The translations under genes were made by a program, and so were the position numbers. A DNA stretch of 64,000 nucleotides. It comes from Chersky-840 sp050011815. GTDB taxonomy: Bacteria; Actinomycetota; Acidimicrobiia; Acidimicrobiales; UBA8190. Numbering within the stretch: the first letter of the stretch is position 1; the number at the start of each line of letters is the position of its first letter. Positions 44,273 to 53,009 of this stretch are shown here, piece after piece. The stretch lies in contig JBEKIJ010000002.1 in assembly GCA_050011815.1 (NCBI GenBank), positions 62,001 to 126,000 on the forward strand. Direction: 5' to 3'. Below the pieces are notes generated by a model, which saw only the letters and a list, made by a program, of their open reading frames with translations, made no database searches and had not been told where the DNA came from.

Positions 44273-45853
44273 TCACAGCTGGGCCACGCCGAGGACCCGG
44301 ATCTCGAGGTTACGGACGAGGTGGTCCTGCGCGTCGAGCGAGAACACCAGGTCGCTCACCGTTCCCAAGGTCGCCTGCACCCGCCCGTCGAAGACGGCGG
44401 TGGCGGTGCTCACCACGGTCTTGGTCTGGCCCTTGTCGTTGGCGATGCGGGCGATCTGGAACCCCGCCACCGTGACGGCGCCGGGCCCGTCGGGGACGGG
44501 GACGACGATGGGCTGCACGGTGGCGGTGGCGAACCCGACTCCCCCGCTGCCCGGCGCATAGGGCAGCATGGCCTGGACGTAGGGCTGGTAACACGTGGCG
44601 AACAACGCCGGGTCCTGGAACACGCTCGCGTCGGCCTGCCCGATCCGGGCGCTCTGGACCACGTCGACGACGGAGCTGACCGCACCGCCGTTGCCACTCG
44701 GATCCGCATACGAGGGCGAGGTCACTTCGGCGCTGCGCTGTGAGACGGCGCTGCCCATCCCGAAGGCCCCGTCAACCGCCGAGACCGGCACGTGCAGGCA
44801 GCGGGCCAGGTTCGTCGAGGCCTGCTCGGCGGTCCGCAGGGCACCCGCCCCGGCGGTGGTGGCGCCGGCGGCGAAGGGGTTCCCCATGCGGAGCGCGACC
44901 GTGCTCCACCCGGGGAGATCGCTCTTTTGGATCCCGACGCGGGCGGCGATGGCGGAATCCGACAGCAAGCCCGCCGGGATCCGCCCCGTCGACCCCTGGC
45001 CGTGGAAGTACCGCACCCCGGCGGCGATGGGGATGAGCCCGGCCAGCAAGACGAACAGGACGAGCCTCACCAGGTCCTGAACCGGTGGCGGGGAGGGCTT
45101 GTGCGACAGCCGGAGTCGGTGCCGCGCCCGCCGCAGGGCCACCCGGGGCCGTCTCGACGAGGGGTCGTCGCGGTCGGCCGTCGAGTCCTCGACCACCGGA
45201 TCGGCGACGACACCGACGTCGACGCCCGCATCTCCGACCACAGGGACCGGGGCCGGCGGCGTGAGGAGTACCGGGGCCGGCGGCGCTGCGAACGCCGGAG
45301 CGGGGGGATCGAGGAGTTCCGGGGCCGGCGGCGCTGCGAACGCCGGAGCGGGGGGATCGAGGAGTTCCGGGGCCGGCAGCTCGAGGAGGGGCGGCTCCTG
45401 TGCCGACATCGGCTCGATGGGCGGGGGGGCGAGGAGGGGAACCGGCGCGGACGGGGCTGATGTCTGGTCGACCGGCGTCTCGACGGCCGGCGTCTCGACG
45501 ACCGGCGTCTCGACGGCCGATGTCGGCTCCTCGGGAGTGGCGGCCTCTCGTGGGCCGTCCACCTCCTTCTTCGAAGGCACGAGAAGGCGCAGCGGGCGCC
45601 CGTCGACCATGAACTCCAGAGACGTGACCGGCTCCCCGCTCGCCAAGGCGACGGGGGGACCGAACGTGAGGGGAGACGTGCGCTCCCATTCGACGGTCCG
45701 TCGCTCCCCGGGTTCGGGTCCCAGGAACGTGATCCCCTCAGTGTCGACGATCACCGAAAGGTGGCCCACGACGGCGGGTCCGTCGGGCGTGGCACCCTCC
45801 AAGTAGACGTCGTCCATACGCAGGCTCCCATTCCCGAGCCCGATTGATCCCAT
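44273..45853 (-). CDS. Membrane-anchored protein with proline-rich repeats, function unknown
   Basis: A 526-residue protein of no family I recognise. The first 100 residues look like a small beta domain (MDDVYLEGATPDGPAVVGHLSV and on). Residues about 105-250 are a Pro/Ala/Glu-rich linker with VETPV repeats and PELLDPPAPAFAAPPA repeats. A basic patch precedes one membrane helix (LVRLVLFVLLAGLIPIAAGV, about 278-297). The C-terminal 220 residues lie outside and contain two Cys (ARCLHV, ATCYQP). So it probably spans the membrane once with a cytoplasmic N-terminal domain. AGGAGGAA precedes the ATG at ideal spacing. It is convergent with the reductase gene. Confidence 0.75.
   Translation of the reverse strand: MGSIGLGNGSLRMDDVYLEGATPDGPAVVGHLSVIVDTEGITFLGPEPGERRTVEWERTSPLTFGPPVALASGEPVTSLEFMVDGRPLRLLVPSKKEVDGPREAATPEEPTSAVETPVVETPAVETPVDQTSAPSAPVPLLAPPPIEPMSAQEPPLLELPAPELLDPPAPAFAAPPAPELLDPPAPAFAAPPAPVLLTPPAPVPVVGDAGVDVGVVADPVVEDSTADRDDPSSRRPRVALRRARHRLRLSHKPSPPPVQDLVRLVLFVLLAGLIPIAAGVRYFHGQGSTGRIPAGLLSDSAIAARVGIQKSDLPGWSTVALRMGNPFAAGATTAGAGALRTAEQASTNLARCLHVPVSAVDGAFGMGSAVSQRSAEVTSPSYADPSGNGGAVSSVVDVVQSARIGQADASVFQDPALFATCYQPYVQAMLPYAPGSGGVGFATATVQPIVVPVPDGPGAVTVAGFQIARIANDKGQTKTVVSTATAVFDGRVQATLGTVSDLVFSLDAQDHLVRNLEIRVLGVAQL
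45271..45366 (-). repeat. 48-base tandem repeat in the proline-rich linker
   Basis: Two perfect 48-base copies (45271-45318 and 45319-45366) with a partial third after 45367. Each encodes 16 residues of the linker, PELLDPPAPAFAAPPA. Confidence 0.9.
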
Positions 45854-46330
45854 CGCGTTCCTCCTCCATTTGGCTCTTCAAGCAGTGGCTTCCGCAGCCA
45901 CCTTGGTGACGGGCGCCCAGCGCGCCCAGCTCCCTGCCGCCGGCTGAAAAGGGCCTGTGAGCAGGAAATACCTTTGTGGGATGCGGGACGACCCCGGGCG
46001 CGACGGTGCTTCGGGGCCGGCGGATGGCGGGAACAGAGCACCTGACCCGAGCGTCGGAGTCGACCCCGCGGGCCGAGCCCGATCCCGTGGACGGTCCTGA
46101 ACCGGGGGCGCCGCGCCCGCGCCTGTCGGTGCCACGCTCGAGGTCAATGTCGTCGGCATGTTCGAGCCGACGCAACCGAGCCAGAACCACGCTGACCTCC
46201 ACCGACCATGCGCGCTGGATGGGACCGTTTCCTGCGCTCATATGTCGGCACGAAGGGCTCGCAACCTGAGCGAGTCCCGAGGCCCGGGTGTCGAGAGGTC
46301 GCGCCCGAGCGCGACCCGGTGTGTCGGTGG
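45854..46330. other. 477-base region between the proline-rich and glycosyltransferase genes
   Basis: No frame with coding character. Nearest the - strand gene is its ribosome-binding site and a 6-bp hairpin (GTGGCT/AGCCAC) in the leader. At 45947-45976 a nested hairpin is visible: AAAGG/CCTTT outside CCTG-TGAG-CAGG. The rest looks plain. A structured leader is possible; it does not match a riboswitch I know. Confidence 0.4.
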
Positions 46331-48034
46331 TCAGCCGACGTGGACGAAGCGAACCAACTCCATGCTCTCGTACATGATCCAGGAGTCGGCCACCTGCCGG
46401 TACGGGAACATCTCATGGGCACCGAGGGCCCGGTCGCCGAGCAGCGCCGCTTCGAGTTCCTCGCACTTCGTCCCGAAGGTCTGATACCCCGGCGCCCACA
46501 CCAGCCAGATCTGGTGGGTGGGCGCGCTCATGCGCTCCAACTGGGCGGCGAAGGCGCCGGGGTCGCCCCGGCCCGAGGCGGCCGCGTAGTCGACCCAGTT
46601 CACGAACTGCGGGCCGGTCCCCCGGGGGAAGGTGATCTCGCGGTAGCGACCCGGAGGAACCAGCCGGTTCACGCTGGGGCCGATCTGGTCCGGGCAGTAG
46701 GCCACGATGTCGCCGGGTCGACCGAGCTGGGCGAGCGCGGCGGCCACCTGGCCCGCCTGCGTCCGGCTCGACCAGGCGCTGGGCAGGCCGCTGGCCAGGC
46801 CGAAGGCGACGACCGCGCTCAGGACGCCGGCTCGGATCCGGCGGTCGGCGAAGGTGGTGAGACCCAGGGCCACCAGGAGCACGAGCGGCACGAAGACCAC
46901 CCAGGCGTAGCGCGCCTGGAACGCGCTCCCGCTGATGAATCCCCCGACGACCGCGGCGGCGAGCGTGCCGATGAGCATGACCGCCGGCGCCCGGCCCGGG
47001 GGCCGGGTGCGCAGATCGAGGTCGACGTGGAAGGCACCCCTCGCCACGCCGAACAGCCCGAGACCCACGAGGGCGAAGTAGAGCAGCGCAAGCGCCCGGC
47101 CCTGGTTGGTGGCCCCTCCCGCGAAGGACGTCACGGCATTGACCATGGCCGCGAAGTTCGCCGGCTCTGCCCACGGGGTCCCGGTGTGTCGGGCTTGGAA
47201 GACGAACGTCGGGACCCAGGGAAGAAAGGTGAGACAACCGACGAACACCGAGACGAGGGCGAGGCGCGCCCCCCGGCGGCGCGCCTCGGGGCCCCGCCAC
47301 GCCTGGAACGCCAACCACAGGGCCGTCACCCCCACGAGATAGATGGCCCAGTAGTGCGTGTAGAGGAGCAACCCCGTGACCAGGGCCACGGCGATGACGT
47401 TGGCGGGGGTGGGCCGGCGCAGGATCTGCTGGAGGGCCACGACTCCCGCCGCGGTGAGAAGGCCCACGAGCGCGTACATCCGGTTCTCGGTCGCGTACCG
47501 CACCGCGAACGGCGACGTCGCCACGAGGACCAGGGCGGCGTTGGCCACCGTCTTGCCCCCGAGACGACGGCCTGCCACCCAGACGAACGGCAACGTGGCG
47601 CAGCTGATCACGCCCGACAACGAGCGCACGCCCTCGTCGGAGGTGCCGAAGACCTCGGTCCAGTAGTGCAGGAGGTAGTAGTAGAGCGGCGGTGCCCCGT
47701 CGCGACGCAGCGCACCGTGGATCTGCCCCAGCGGTAGCCGGGAGATGTTGAGCGTCAGCGCCTCATCGAGCCACATGTCCGAGCGCGCCACGAAGCGAAG
47801 GACGATGCCGAACACGACCACGACGACGCCACCGACGACCATGAACCGCGACAGCCTGGGGTAGCGCCCCGTCCCGCCACCGGATCCGTCCTCGCCGGAC
47901 CCGTCCTCGGTGTCGCGCGCTCCGGTCGACTCGGACACGTCGGGGGTCGACGCCGGCGATGCGGCGGTGGCGGTGGTGGCGACCCGGTCGAGTGCGGTGC
48001 CGGGCTCCGCCGGCGGCGCCTCCAGCCCGTCCAT
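46331..48034 (-). CDS. GT39/PMT-like membrane glycosyltransferase
   Basis: A 567-residue integral membrane protein of the dolichyl-phosphate-mannose/ArnT superfamily. After a disordered N-terminus (about 1-55) come about 10-12 membrane helices. The first extracytoplasmic loop has the family's acidic motif in SDMWLDEALTLN, followed by RRDGAPPLYYYLLHYW. C-terminal about 120 residues are a soluble outer domain. It should move a sugar from a polyprenyl-phosphate carrier to an envelope acceptor; donor and acceptor are unknown. The start at 48034 is chosen because TACCAT lies exactly 7 bases upstream; an ATG three codons earlier is inside that box. Confidence 0.82.
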   Translation of the reverse strand: MDGLEAPPAEPGTALDRVATTATAASPASTPDVSESTGARDTEDGSGEDGSGGGTGRYPRLSRFMVVGGVVVVVFGIVLRFVARSDMWLDEALTLNISRLPLGQIHGALRRDGAPPLYYYLLHYWTEVFGTSDEGVRSLSGVISCATLPFVWVAGRRLGGKTVANAALVLVATSPFAVRYATENRMYALVGLLTAAGVVALQQILRRPTPANVIAVALVTGLLLYTHYWAIYLVGVTALWLAFQAWRGPEARRRGARLALVSVFVGCLTFLPWVPTFVFQARHTGTPWAEPANFAAMVNAVTSFAGGATNQGRALALLYFALVGLGLFGVARGAFHVDLDLRTRPPGRAPAVMLIGTLAAAVVGGFISGSAFQARYAWVVFVPLVLLVALGLTTFADRRIRAGVLSAVVAFGLASGLPSAWSSRTQAGQVAAALAQLGRPGDIVAYCPDQIGPSVNRLVPPGRYREITFPRGTGPQFVNWVDYAAASGRGDPGAFAAQLERMSAPTHQIWLVWAPGYQTFGTKCEELEAALLGDRALGAHEMFPYRQVADSWIMYESMELVRFVHVG

Positions 48035-48041
48035 GTGTCGC

Positions 48042-48047
48042 ATGGTA
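48042..48047 (-). promoter_or_regulatory. -10 box of the glycosyltransferase gene
   Basis: TACCAT on the - strand with 7 bases to ATG 48034; leaderless-type. Confidence 0.4.
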
Positions 48048-48122
48048 AACGAACGGGCGCCCCGACCCCGAGACGGGCCAAGGGTCAGAGGCCTTGTGAC
48101 CAGGCAATCCTTCCGCGACGCC

Positions 48123-49451
48123 TCACCCCACCGAGGAGGACGTGGCCACCATCTGCGCGGCGGCGTCGGCGGCGGCCTCCACCACGGCGTCGAGGTGGTC
48201 GTCGAGATGGGCCATTCCCGGGAACATGGCTTCGTAGGGCCCCGGCGCGAGCGCCACTCCCCGCGTGAGCATGGCCGAGAAGAACTCCGCGTACCGGCCT
48301 CCGAGCACCGTGGTCCGGGCCGACGCGTAATCGGTGACCGGCTCGGCCCCGAAGAACAGCCCCACGAGGGGGCCCACCGACGGCGTCTGCACCGGGATCC
48401 CGGCTCCGGAGATGGCCGCCCCGAGGCCGGTGGCGAAACGCGCCGCCCGCGCGCACAGCCCGTCGTAGTCGGCCGCCGAGACGGTCTCGAGCACCGCCAG
48501 CCCCGCCGCGGTGGCGAGCGGGTTCCCCGACAGGGTGCCCGCCTGGTAGACGGGACCGTCCGGGGCCAACACGGACAGGACGTCGCGCCGGCCCCCGAAG
48601 GCGCCGACGGGGAGACCCCCGCCGATCACCTTGCCGAAGCACCAGAGGTCGGGCGTGACCCCCGTGCGCGCCGACATCCCCCCGGAGCCGACCCGGAACC
48701 CGGTGATCACCTCGTCGAAGACGAGGAGCGCGCCGGCGTCGTCGCAGGCGGCGCGCAACCCTTCGAGGAAGCCCGGCGCGGGCGCCACCACGCCCATGTT
48801 GGCGGCGGCGGGCTCGACGATGACACACGCCACGCGCTCGTCGACCTCGGGGACGACGTTGTAGGGGACGACCAGGGTGTCGGCCACAGCCGAGGCCGGG
48901 ACCCCGGCCGACCCGGGCAGGCCGAGGGCCGCCACGCCGCTCCCCCCGCCGGCCAGCAGCATGTCGGAGTGCCCGTGGTAGCACCCGTCGAACTTCACGA
49001 CCCGGTCGCGGCCGGCGAACCCACGGGCGACGCGCACCGCGCTCATGGCCGCCTCTGTGCCCGAAGACACCAGCCGGACCTGCTCGCAACCGGCCACGCG
49101 GTCGCAGATGGCTTCGGCGAGGAGCACCTCACCCGGGGTCGGGGCGCCGAAGGTCGTGCCCCGGGCCGCGGCGCTCGTCACCGCCGCGGTCACCGCGCCA
49201 TGGGCGTGCCCGAGGAGGACCGCGCCGTAGGACTGGACCATGTCGATGTAGCGCCGGCCCTCGACGTCCCACACATACGGGCCCTCGCCGCGCTCGACCG
49301 TGTACGGGGTCCCTCCCACCGCCGCGAAGGACCGCACCGGAGAGTCCACGCCGCCGGGGATCACCCGTCGGGCCCGTTCGAACCATCGGCGGTTGGAAGA
49401 TGCCCCCGACCCGGGGTCGCCACCGACGGCGGCGGGAGGCCGCTCAGTCAC
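48123..49451 (-). CDS. hemL: Glutamate-1-semialdehyde 2,1-aminomutase
   Basis: A 442-residue PLP enzyme that turns glutamate-1-semialdehyde into 5-aminolevulinate, the second step of the C5 heme pathway. Marks: RVIPGGVDSPVRSF at the N-terminus, VSSGTEAAMSAVRVARG, FDEVITGFR and the PLP Lys in CFGKVIGGGLPVGAFGG. GTG 49451 overlaps the hemB 3' end by 8 bases; no independent promoter is evident. It is the last gene of the hem cluster. Confidence 0.96.
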   Translation of the reverse strand: MTERPPAAVGGDPGSGASSNRRWFERARRVIPGGVDSPVRSFAAVGGTPYTVERGEGPYVWDVEGRRYIDMVQSYGAVLLGHAHGAVTAAVTSAAARGTTFGAPTPGEVLLAEAICDRVAGCEQVRLVSSGTEAAMSAVRVARGFAGRDRVVKFDGCYHGHSDMLLAGGGSGVAALGLPGSAGVPASAVADTLVVPYNVVPEVDERVACVIVEPAAANMGVVAPAPGFLEGLRAACDDAGALLVFDEVITGFRVGSGGMSARTGVTPDLWCFGKVIGGGLPVGAFGGRRDVLSVLAPDGPVYQAGTLSGNPLATAAGLAVLETVSAADYDGLCARAARFATGLGAAISGAGIPVQTPSVGPLVGLFFGAEPVTDYASARTTVLGGRYAEFFSAMLTRGVALAPGPYEAMFPGMAHLDDHLDAVVEAAADAAAQMVATSSSVG

Positions 49452-50472
49452 GCATGGCCTCGGCCACCTCACCGGCGAAGTACGTGAGGATGATGGTGGC
49501 GCCGGCCCGCTTGATCGCCACCAGGTGCTCGAGCGCCACCGCGTCGCCGTCGATCCACCCCCGCTCGGCGGCCGCCTTCACCATGGAGTACTCGCCGCTC
49601 ACGTGATAGGCGGCCACCGGGACATCCACCCGTGCCGCCACCGCCGCGATCACATCGAGATAGGCGATGGCCGGCTTCACCATCACCATGTCGGCACCCT
49701 CGGCGATGTCGAGGGCGACTTCGAGGCGCGCCTCGCGCCCGTTGCGGGGGTCCTGCTGGTAGGAGCGGCGGTCGCCTCCCCCGGTGATGGTCACGTCCAC
49801 GGCCTCGCGGAAAGGGCCGTACAGACCCGAGGCGAATTTGGCCGCATAGGCGAGCACGGCGATGTCGCTGTGTCCGACGCCGTCGAGGGCGCTGCGGATG
49901 GCGCCGACCTGCCCGTCCATCATCCCGCTGGGCGCCACCACGTCGGCTCCGGCGTCGGCCTGCGCCAGCGCCACCCGCTGATACAGCTCGATCGTGGCGT
50001 CGTTGTCGACGGTGCCGTCGGGGCTGAGCACTCCGCAGTGACCGTGGTCGGTGTACTCGTCGAGACACAGATCGGCGATGAGCACCATCTCGTCGCCGAG
50101 GGCGCTGCGGAGCTCGGCCAGTGCCACCTGCACCACCCCGTCGGGATCCCAGGCGCCGAATCCCACGCCGTCTTTTTCCTCGGGGATGCCGAACAGGACG
50201 ATCCCGGGGATCCCGAGCGACGCCAGGCGCTTGGCCTCGACGACCAGCGACGCCGTCGAGTGCTGGAAATGCCCGGGCATCGACGCGATGGGGACGCGGT
50301 CCTCGACCCCCGCCCGCACGAACAACGGAGCCACCAGGTCGTCGACTCCGAGGGTGGTCTCGGCCACCAGCCGCCGCAGGGCGGGCGTGCGACGGAGCCG
50401 ACGCATCCGCCGCGCCGGGAACCCGGCGCCGAGCCCGGCGCCCTTGACCGCTTCTCCGGGCGTGCTCTCCAT
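49444..50472 (-). CDS. hemB: Delta-aminolevulinic acid dehydratase (porphobilinogen synthase)
   Basis: A 342-residue enzyme that joins two 5-aminolevulinates to porphobilinogen. Schiff-base lysines are in AYAAKFASGLYGPFR and MVMVKPAIAYLD. The metal region reads DLCLDEYTDHGHCGV: two of the three zinc-site Cys remain and the middle one is Asp, a mixed pattern also seen in other actinobacteria. ATG 50472 is set by TAGGCT 8 bases upstream, inside the end of the preceding gene, so hemB may be transcribed on its own as well as with the operon. Confidence 0.95.
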   Translation of the reverse strand: MESTPGEAVKGAGLGAGFPARRMRRLRRTPALRRLVAETTLGVDDLVAPLFVRAGVEDRVPIASMPGHFQHSTASLVVEAKRLASLGIPGIVLFGIPEEKDGVGFGAWDPDGVVQVALAELRSALGDEMVLIADLCLDEYTDHGHCGVLSPDGTVDNDATIELYQRVALAQADAGADVVAPSGMMDGQVGAIRSALDGVGHSDIAVLAYAAKFASGLYGPFREAVDVTITGGGDRRSYQQDPRNGREARLEVALDIAEGADMVMVKPAIAYLDVIAAVAARVDVPVAAYHVSGEYSMVKAAAERGWIDGDAVALEHLVAIKRAGATIILTYFAGEVAEAMRD

Positions 50473-50480
50473 GTGGCCCG

Positions 50481-50486
50481 AGCCTA
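50481..50486 (-). promoter_or_regulatory. -10 box of hemB
   Basis: TAGGCT on the - strand, 8 bases before ATG 50472. The same hexamer with the same spacing precedes mshA. Confidence 0.4.
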
Positions 50487-51986
50487 CGCGGAGGGGGGCA
50501 GGGACGGTGATGCGTCGAGATGCGCCACCAGGGCCGCCACCAGCCCGTCGGCGCTGTGCTCGGCGGCGACCACCTCCACACCGAAACCGGCCCCGCGTGC
50601 CGCCTCGGCGGTCACGGGTCCGATGCAGGCCACGACGCCGGGGGCTCGACGCGCTCCCGCCAGCTGCGCGTAGCAGTGCACGGTGGACGGTGAGGTGAAG
50701 GTGATGACATCGGCGCGCGAGGCCGCGTCGAGCTCGTCGGCTCCGATGCCCTCGGCGGGGCCGGCCGGCACGGTGCGGTAGGCGTCGACCTCGGTCACCT
50801 CCCACCCCTTGTCCCGGAGCCCGGCCGCGACGACCGGGCCCGCCCCCACGGCCCGGGGGAACAGCACCCGGCGCGACCCCGAGGCCCCCGGGGCGGCGCC
50901 CGGCATGGCGGCCACGAGTCCCTCGGCGGTCTCCTCCTCGGGGACGAGATCGGCGGCGAGGTGGTAGGTGGCGAGGGCCCGGGCCGTGACGCCACCCACG
51001 ACCGCCAACCGGGCGCCTCCGAGGGCCCGCCCATCGCGCAGCAGCTCCACGAAGCGCTCGACGGCGTTGGACGAGGTGAAGACGACCCAGTCGTAGGTCT
51101 CGACACGCGCCGCCTCGGCGCGCATCGCCGCCCCCCCGTCGGGTGGATCGGCGACGGCGATCACGGGGAGCTCGATGACCTCCGCCCCGGCGGCGGCCAG
51201 GGCCGACTCGAGCGCGGCGGCCTGCCGGCGGGCCCGGGTGACGACCACCTGCACGCCGGTGAGCGGACCCCGGACCGGGGCGCGCAGGTCGAGCGCCGCC
51301 ACCGGACCGATGACGATCGTGGCCGGGGGCCCGAGGTCCACGTCGGCCAGCGCGGCGAGGGTCGTGCGCACGCTGGCCTGGGTCGAGGTGGTGCCCCGAT
51401 GGACGACCAACACCGGCGTCTCGGGGCTGCGTCCGGCCTCGACGAGCCGGCGGGCGATCTCGGCCCGCGCCGCCATGCCCATGAGGACCACGATCGTGCC
51501 GCCGACCCCGGCCAACGCCGCCCAGTCGACCGCGCCCGGCCCGTCTCGGTCGCCGAGGTGTCCGCTCACCACCGTCACCGACGACGACAGCCCCCGGTGC
51601 GTGACCGGCACGCCCGCCGAGGCCGGAGCGGCGAACGCGGAGGTGATGCCGGGCACCACCTCGAAGGTGATGCCGGCGCGCAACAGGACCTCGGCCTCCT
51701 CCCCACCGCGTCCGAACACGAACGGATCCCCGCCCTTGAGCCTCACGACCGTCCTGCCTCGGTGCGCATGGCGGAGAAGCAGGGCGTGGATGTCGTCTTG
51801 GTGTGCACGCTGCCCCGGCCGCTTGCCGACGTCGATGCGCAGCGCGTCCGCCGGGGCCAGGTCGAGCAGCCGGGGGTCGACGAGCCGGTCGAACAAGACC
51901 ACCTCGGCCCGCCCCAACAGCTCGGCGCCCCGGCGGGTGAGCAGGCCCGGGTCCCCGGGACCCGCCCCCACCAGGTAGACGGTCAT
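50484..51986 (-). CDS. hemD: Uroporphyrinogen-III C-methyltransferase / uroporphyrinogen-III synthase fusion
   Basis: A 500-residue two-domain protein. Residues about 1-235 are the SAM-dependent methyltransferase CobA/SUMT (VYLVGAGPGDPGLLT, VVRLKGGDPFVFGRGGEEAE, VVPGITSAFA), which starts the siroheme/cobalamin branch. Residues about 245-490 are uroporphyrinogen-III synthase HemD (VVVTRARRQAAAL, FTSSNAVERF, ITFTSPSTVHCYA). The fusion places the branch point and the ring-closing step in one polypeptide, as is known in many actinobacteria. ATG overlaps the hemC stop by 4 bases. Confidence 0.94.
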   Translation of the reverse strand: MTVYLVGAGPGDPGLLTRRGAELLGRAEVVLFDRLVDPRLLDLAPADALRIDVGKRPGQRAHQDDIHALLLRHAHRGRTVVRLKGGDPFVFGRGGEEAEVLLRAGITFEVVPGITSAFAAPASAGVPVTHRGLSSSVTVVSGHLGDRDGPGAVDWAALAGVGGTIVVLMGMAARAEIARRLVEAGRSPETPVLVVHRGTTSTQASVRTTLAALADVDLGPPATIVIGPVAALDLRAPVRGPLTGVQVVVTRARRQAAALESALAAAGAEVIELPVIAVADPPDGGAAMRAEAARVETYDWVVFTSSNAVERFVELLRDGRALGGARLAVVGGVTARALATYHLAADLVPEEETAEGLVAAMPGAAPGASGSRRVLFPRAVGAGPVVAAGLRDKGWEVTEVDAYRTVPAGPAEGIGADELDAASRADVITFTSPSTVHCYAQLAGARRAPGVVACIGPVTAEAARGAGFGVEVVAAEHSADGLVAALVAHLDASPSLPPSA

Positions 51987-53005
51987 GGTCTCGCCGCGCC
52001 GCGCTCGGTGCGCTCGGCGGACCCGGCTGCCCAGCCGGGATCGGCGGGACCGGCGGGATCGGCGGGATCGGCCCAGTCGTCGAGCGAGCGCCCGCCGCAG
52101 TCGTCGAGCAGGACACGAGAGAGCTCTCGTCCGAGCGCCTCGGGCTCGGTGGCAGGGCCGGTCACGGCGCGGCGCAGCAGGATCCTTCCGTCACGGCTGG
52201 CCAGAAAGCCGTCCAGGGCGAGCCGGGCACCGTCGTCGGCGAGGACGGCCAAGGCTCCCAGGGGCAACGTGCATCCTCCGCCCAGGGCGCCGAGGAAGGC
52301 CCGCTCGGCGCGCACCGCGCCATGGGCCGCCGGGTCGTCGACCGCGCCCAGGAGCTCGCGCACCACGTGATCGCCATCGCGACACTCCACCGCCAACGCC
52401 CCCTGGCCCACCTGGGGGAGCAGCGTGCGGGGATCGAGGACCTCGGCCACGTGCCCGGTGAGCCCCAGGCGCTCGAGGGCGGCCAGGGCGAGCACCCCGA
52501 CTCCCACCTGCTGGGCCCGTTCCAGCCTCGTGGCCATGTTGCCGCGCAGGTCGCAGAAGGTGAGATCGGGCCGGAGCCATGCCAGCTGCGCCCGGCGCCG
52601 CACCGAGCCCGTCGCCACCATGGCGCCCGTCCCCAAGGCCTCGAGGGAGCTACCCACCAGTGCATCGCGTGGATCGGCGCGCTCGGGCACACACGCCAAC
52701 ACCAGACCGGGCGGCGTCTGCGCCGGCAGGTCCTTGGCGGAGTGCACGGCGAGATCGGCGCGCCCGTCGAGCACGGCCAGCTGCACCTCCTTCACGAACG
52801 CGCCCTGCCCGCCGATCTGGGCCACCGGGACATCGGCGAGGGCGTCGCCCGTCGTCTGCACCACGACGGGCTCGCACTGCGGTGCGCCGGGGAGCGCCCT
52901 CAGGAGATCGGCGACGCGCCTCGCCTGCCACAGCGCCAGGGGCGAGCCCCGCGTGGCGAGCCGGAACGTGCGGCGTTCCCCCTCCCCGCCGATCGGGGTC
53001 ACCAC
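51983..53005 (-). CDS. hemC: Porphobilinogen deaminase (hydroxymethylbilane synthase)
   Basis: A 340-residue enzyme that assembles four porphobilinogens. Marks: FRLATRGSPLALWQA, VHSAKDLPAQ with the catalytic Asp region, RRRAQLAWLRPDL with substrate Arg residues, and the dipyrromethane-cofactor Cys in LGGGCTLPLGAL. Two adjacent GTG codons (53005 and 53002) can serve as start; both follow GAGG. It begins 4 bases after the hemA stop. The C-terminus carries a Ala/Asp/Pro-rich tail (WADPADPAGPADPGWA). Confidence 0.95.
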   Translation of the reverse strand: MVTPIGGEGERRTFRLATRGSPLALWQARRVADLLRALPGAPQCEPVVVQTTGDALADVPVAQIGGQGAFVKEVQLAVLDGRADLAVHSAKDLPAQTPPGLVLACVPERADPRDALVGSSLEALGTGAMVATGSVRRRAQLAWLRPDLTFCDLRGNMATRLERAQQVGVGVLALAALERLGLTGHVAEVLDPRTLLPQVGQGALAVECRDGDHVVRELLGAVDDPAAHGAVRAERAFLGALGGGCTLPLGALAVLADDGARLALDGFLASRDGRILLRRAVTGPATEPEALGRELSRVLLDDCGGRSLDDWADPADPAGPADPGWAAGSAERTERGAARP

Positions 53006-53009
53006 CTCG

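Noticed and set aside
45854..46000. Possible c-di-GMP-I (GEMM) riboswitch in the leader of the proline-rich protein
   Set aside because: A hairpin resembling the 3' part is present, but the conserved GACGCAAAGCC core is absent.
50476..52116. N-terminal extension of hemB to about 890 codons
   Set aside because: The extension is the out-of-frame shadow of the cobA-hemD fusion; HemB family length starts at 50472.
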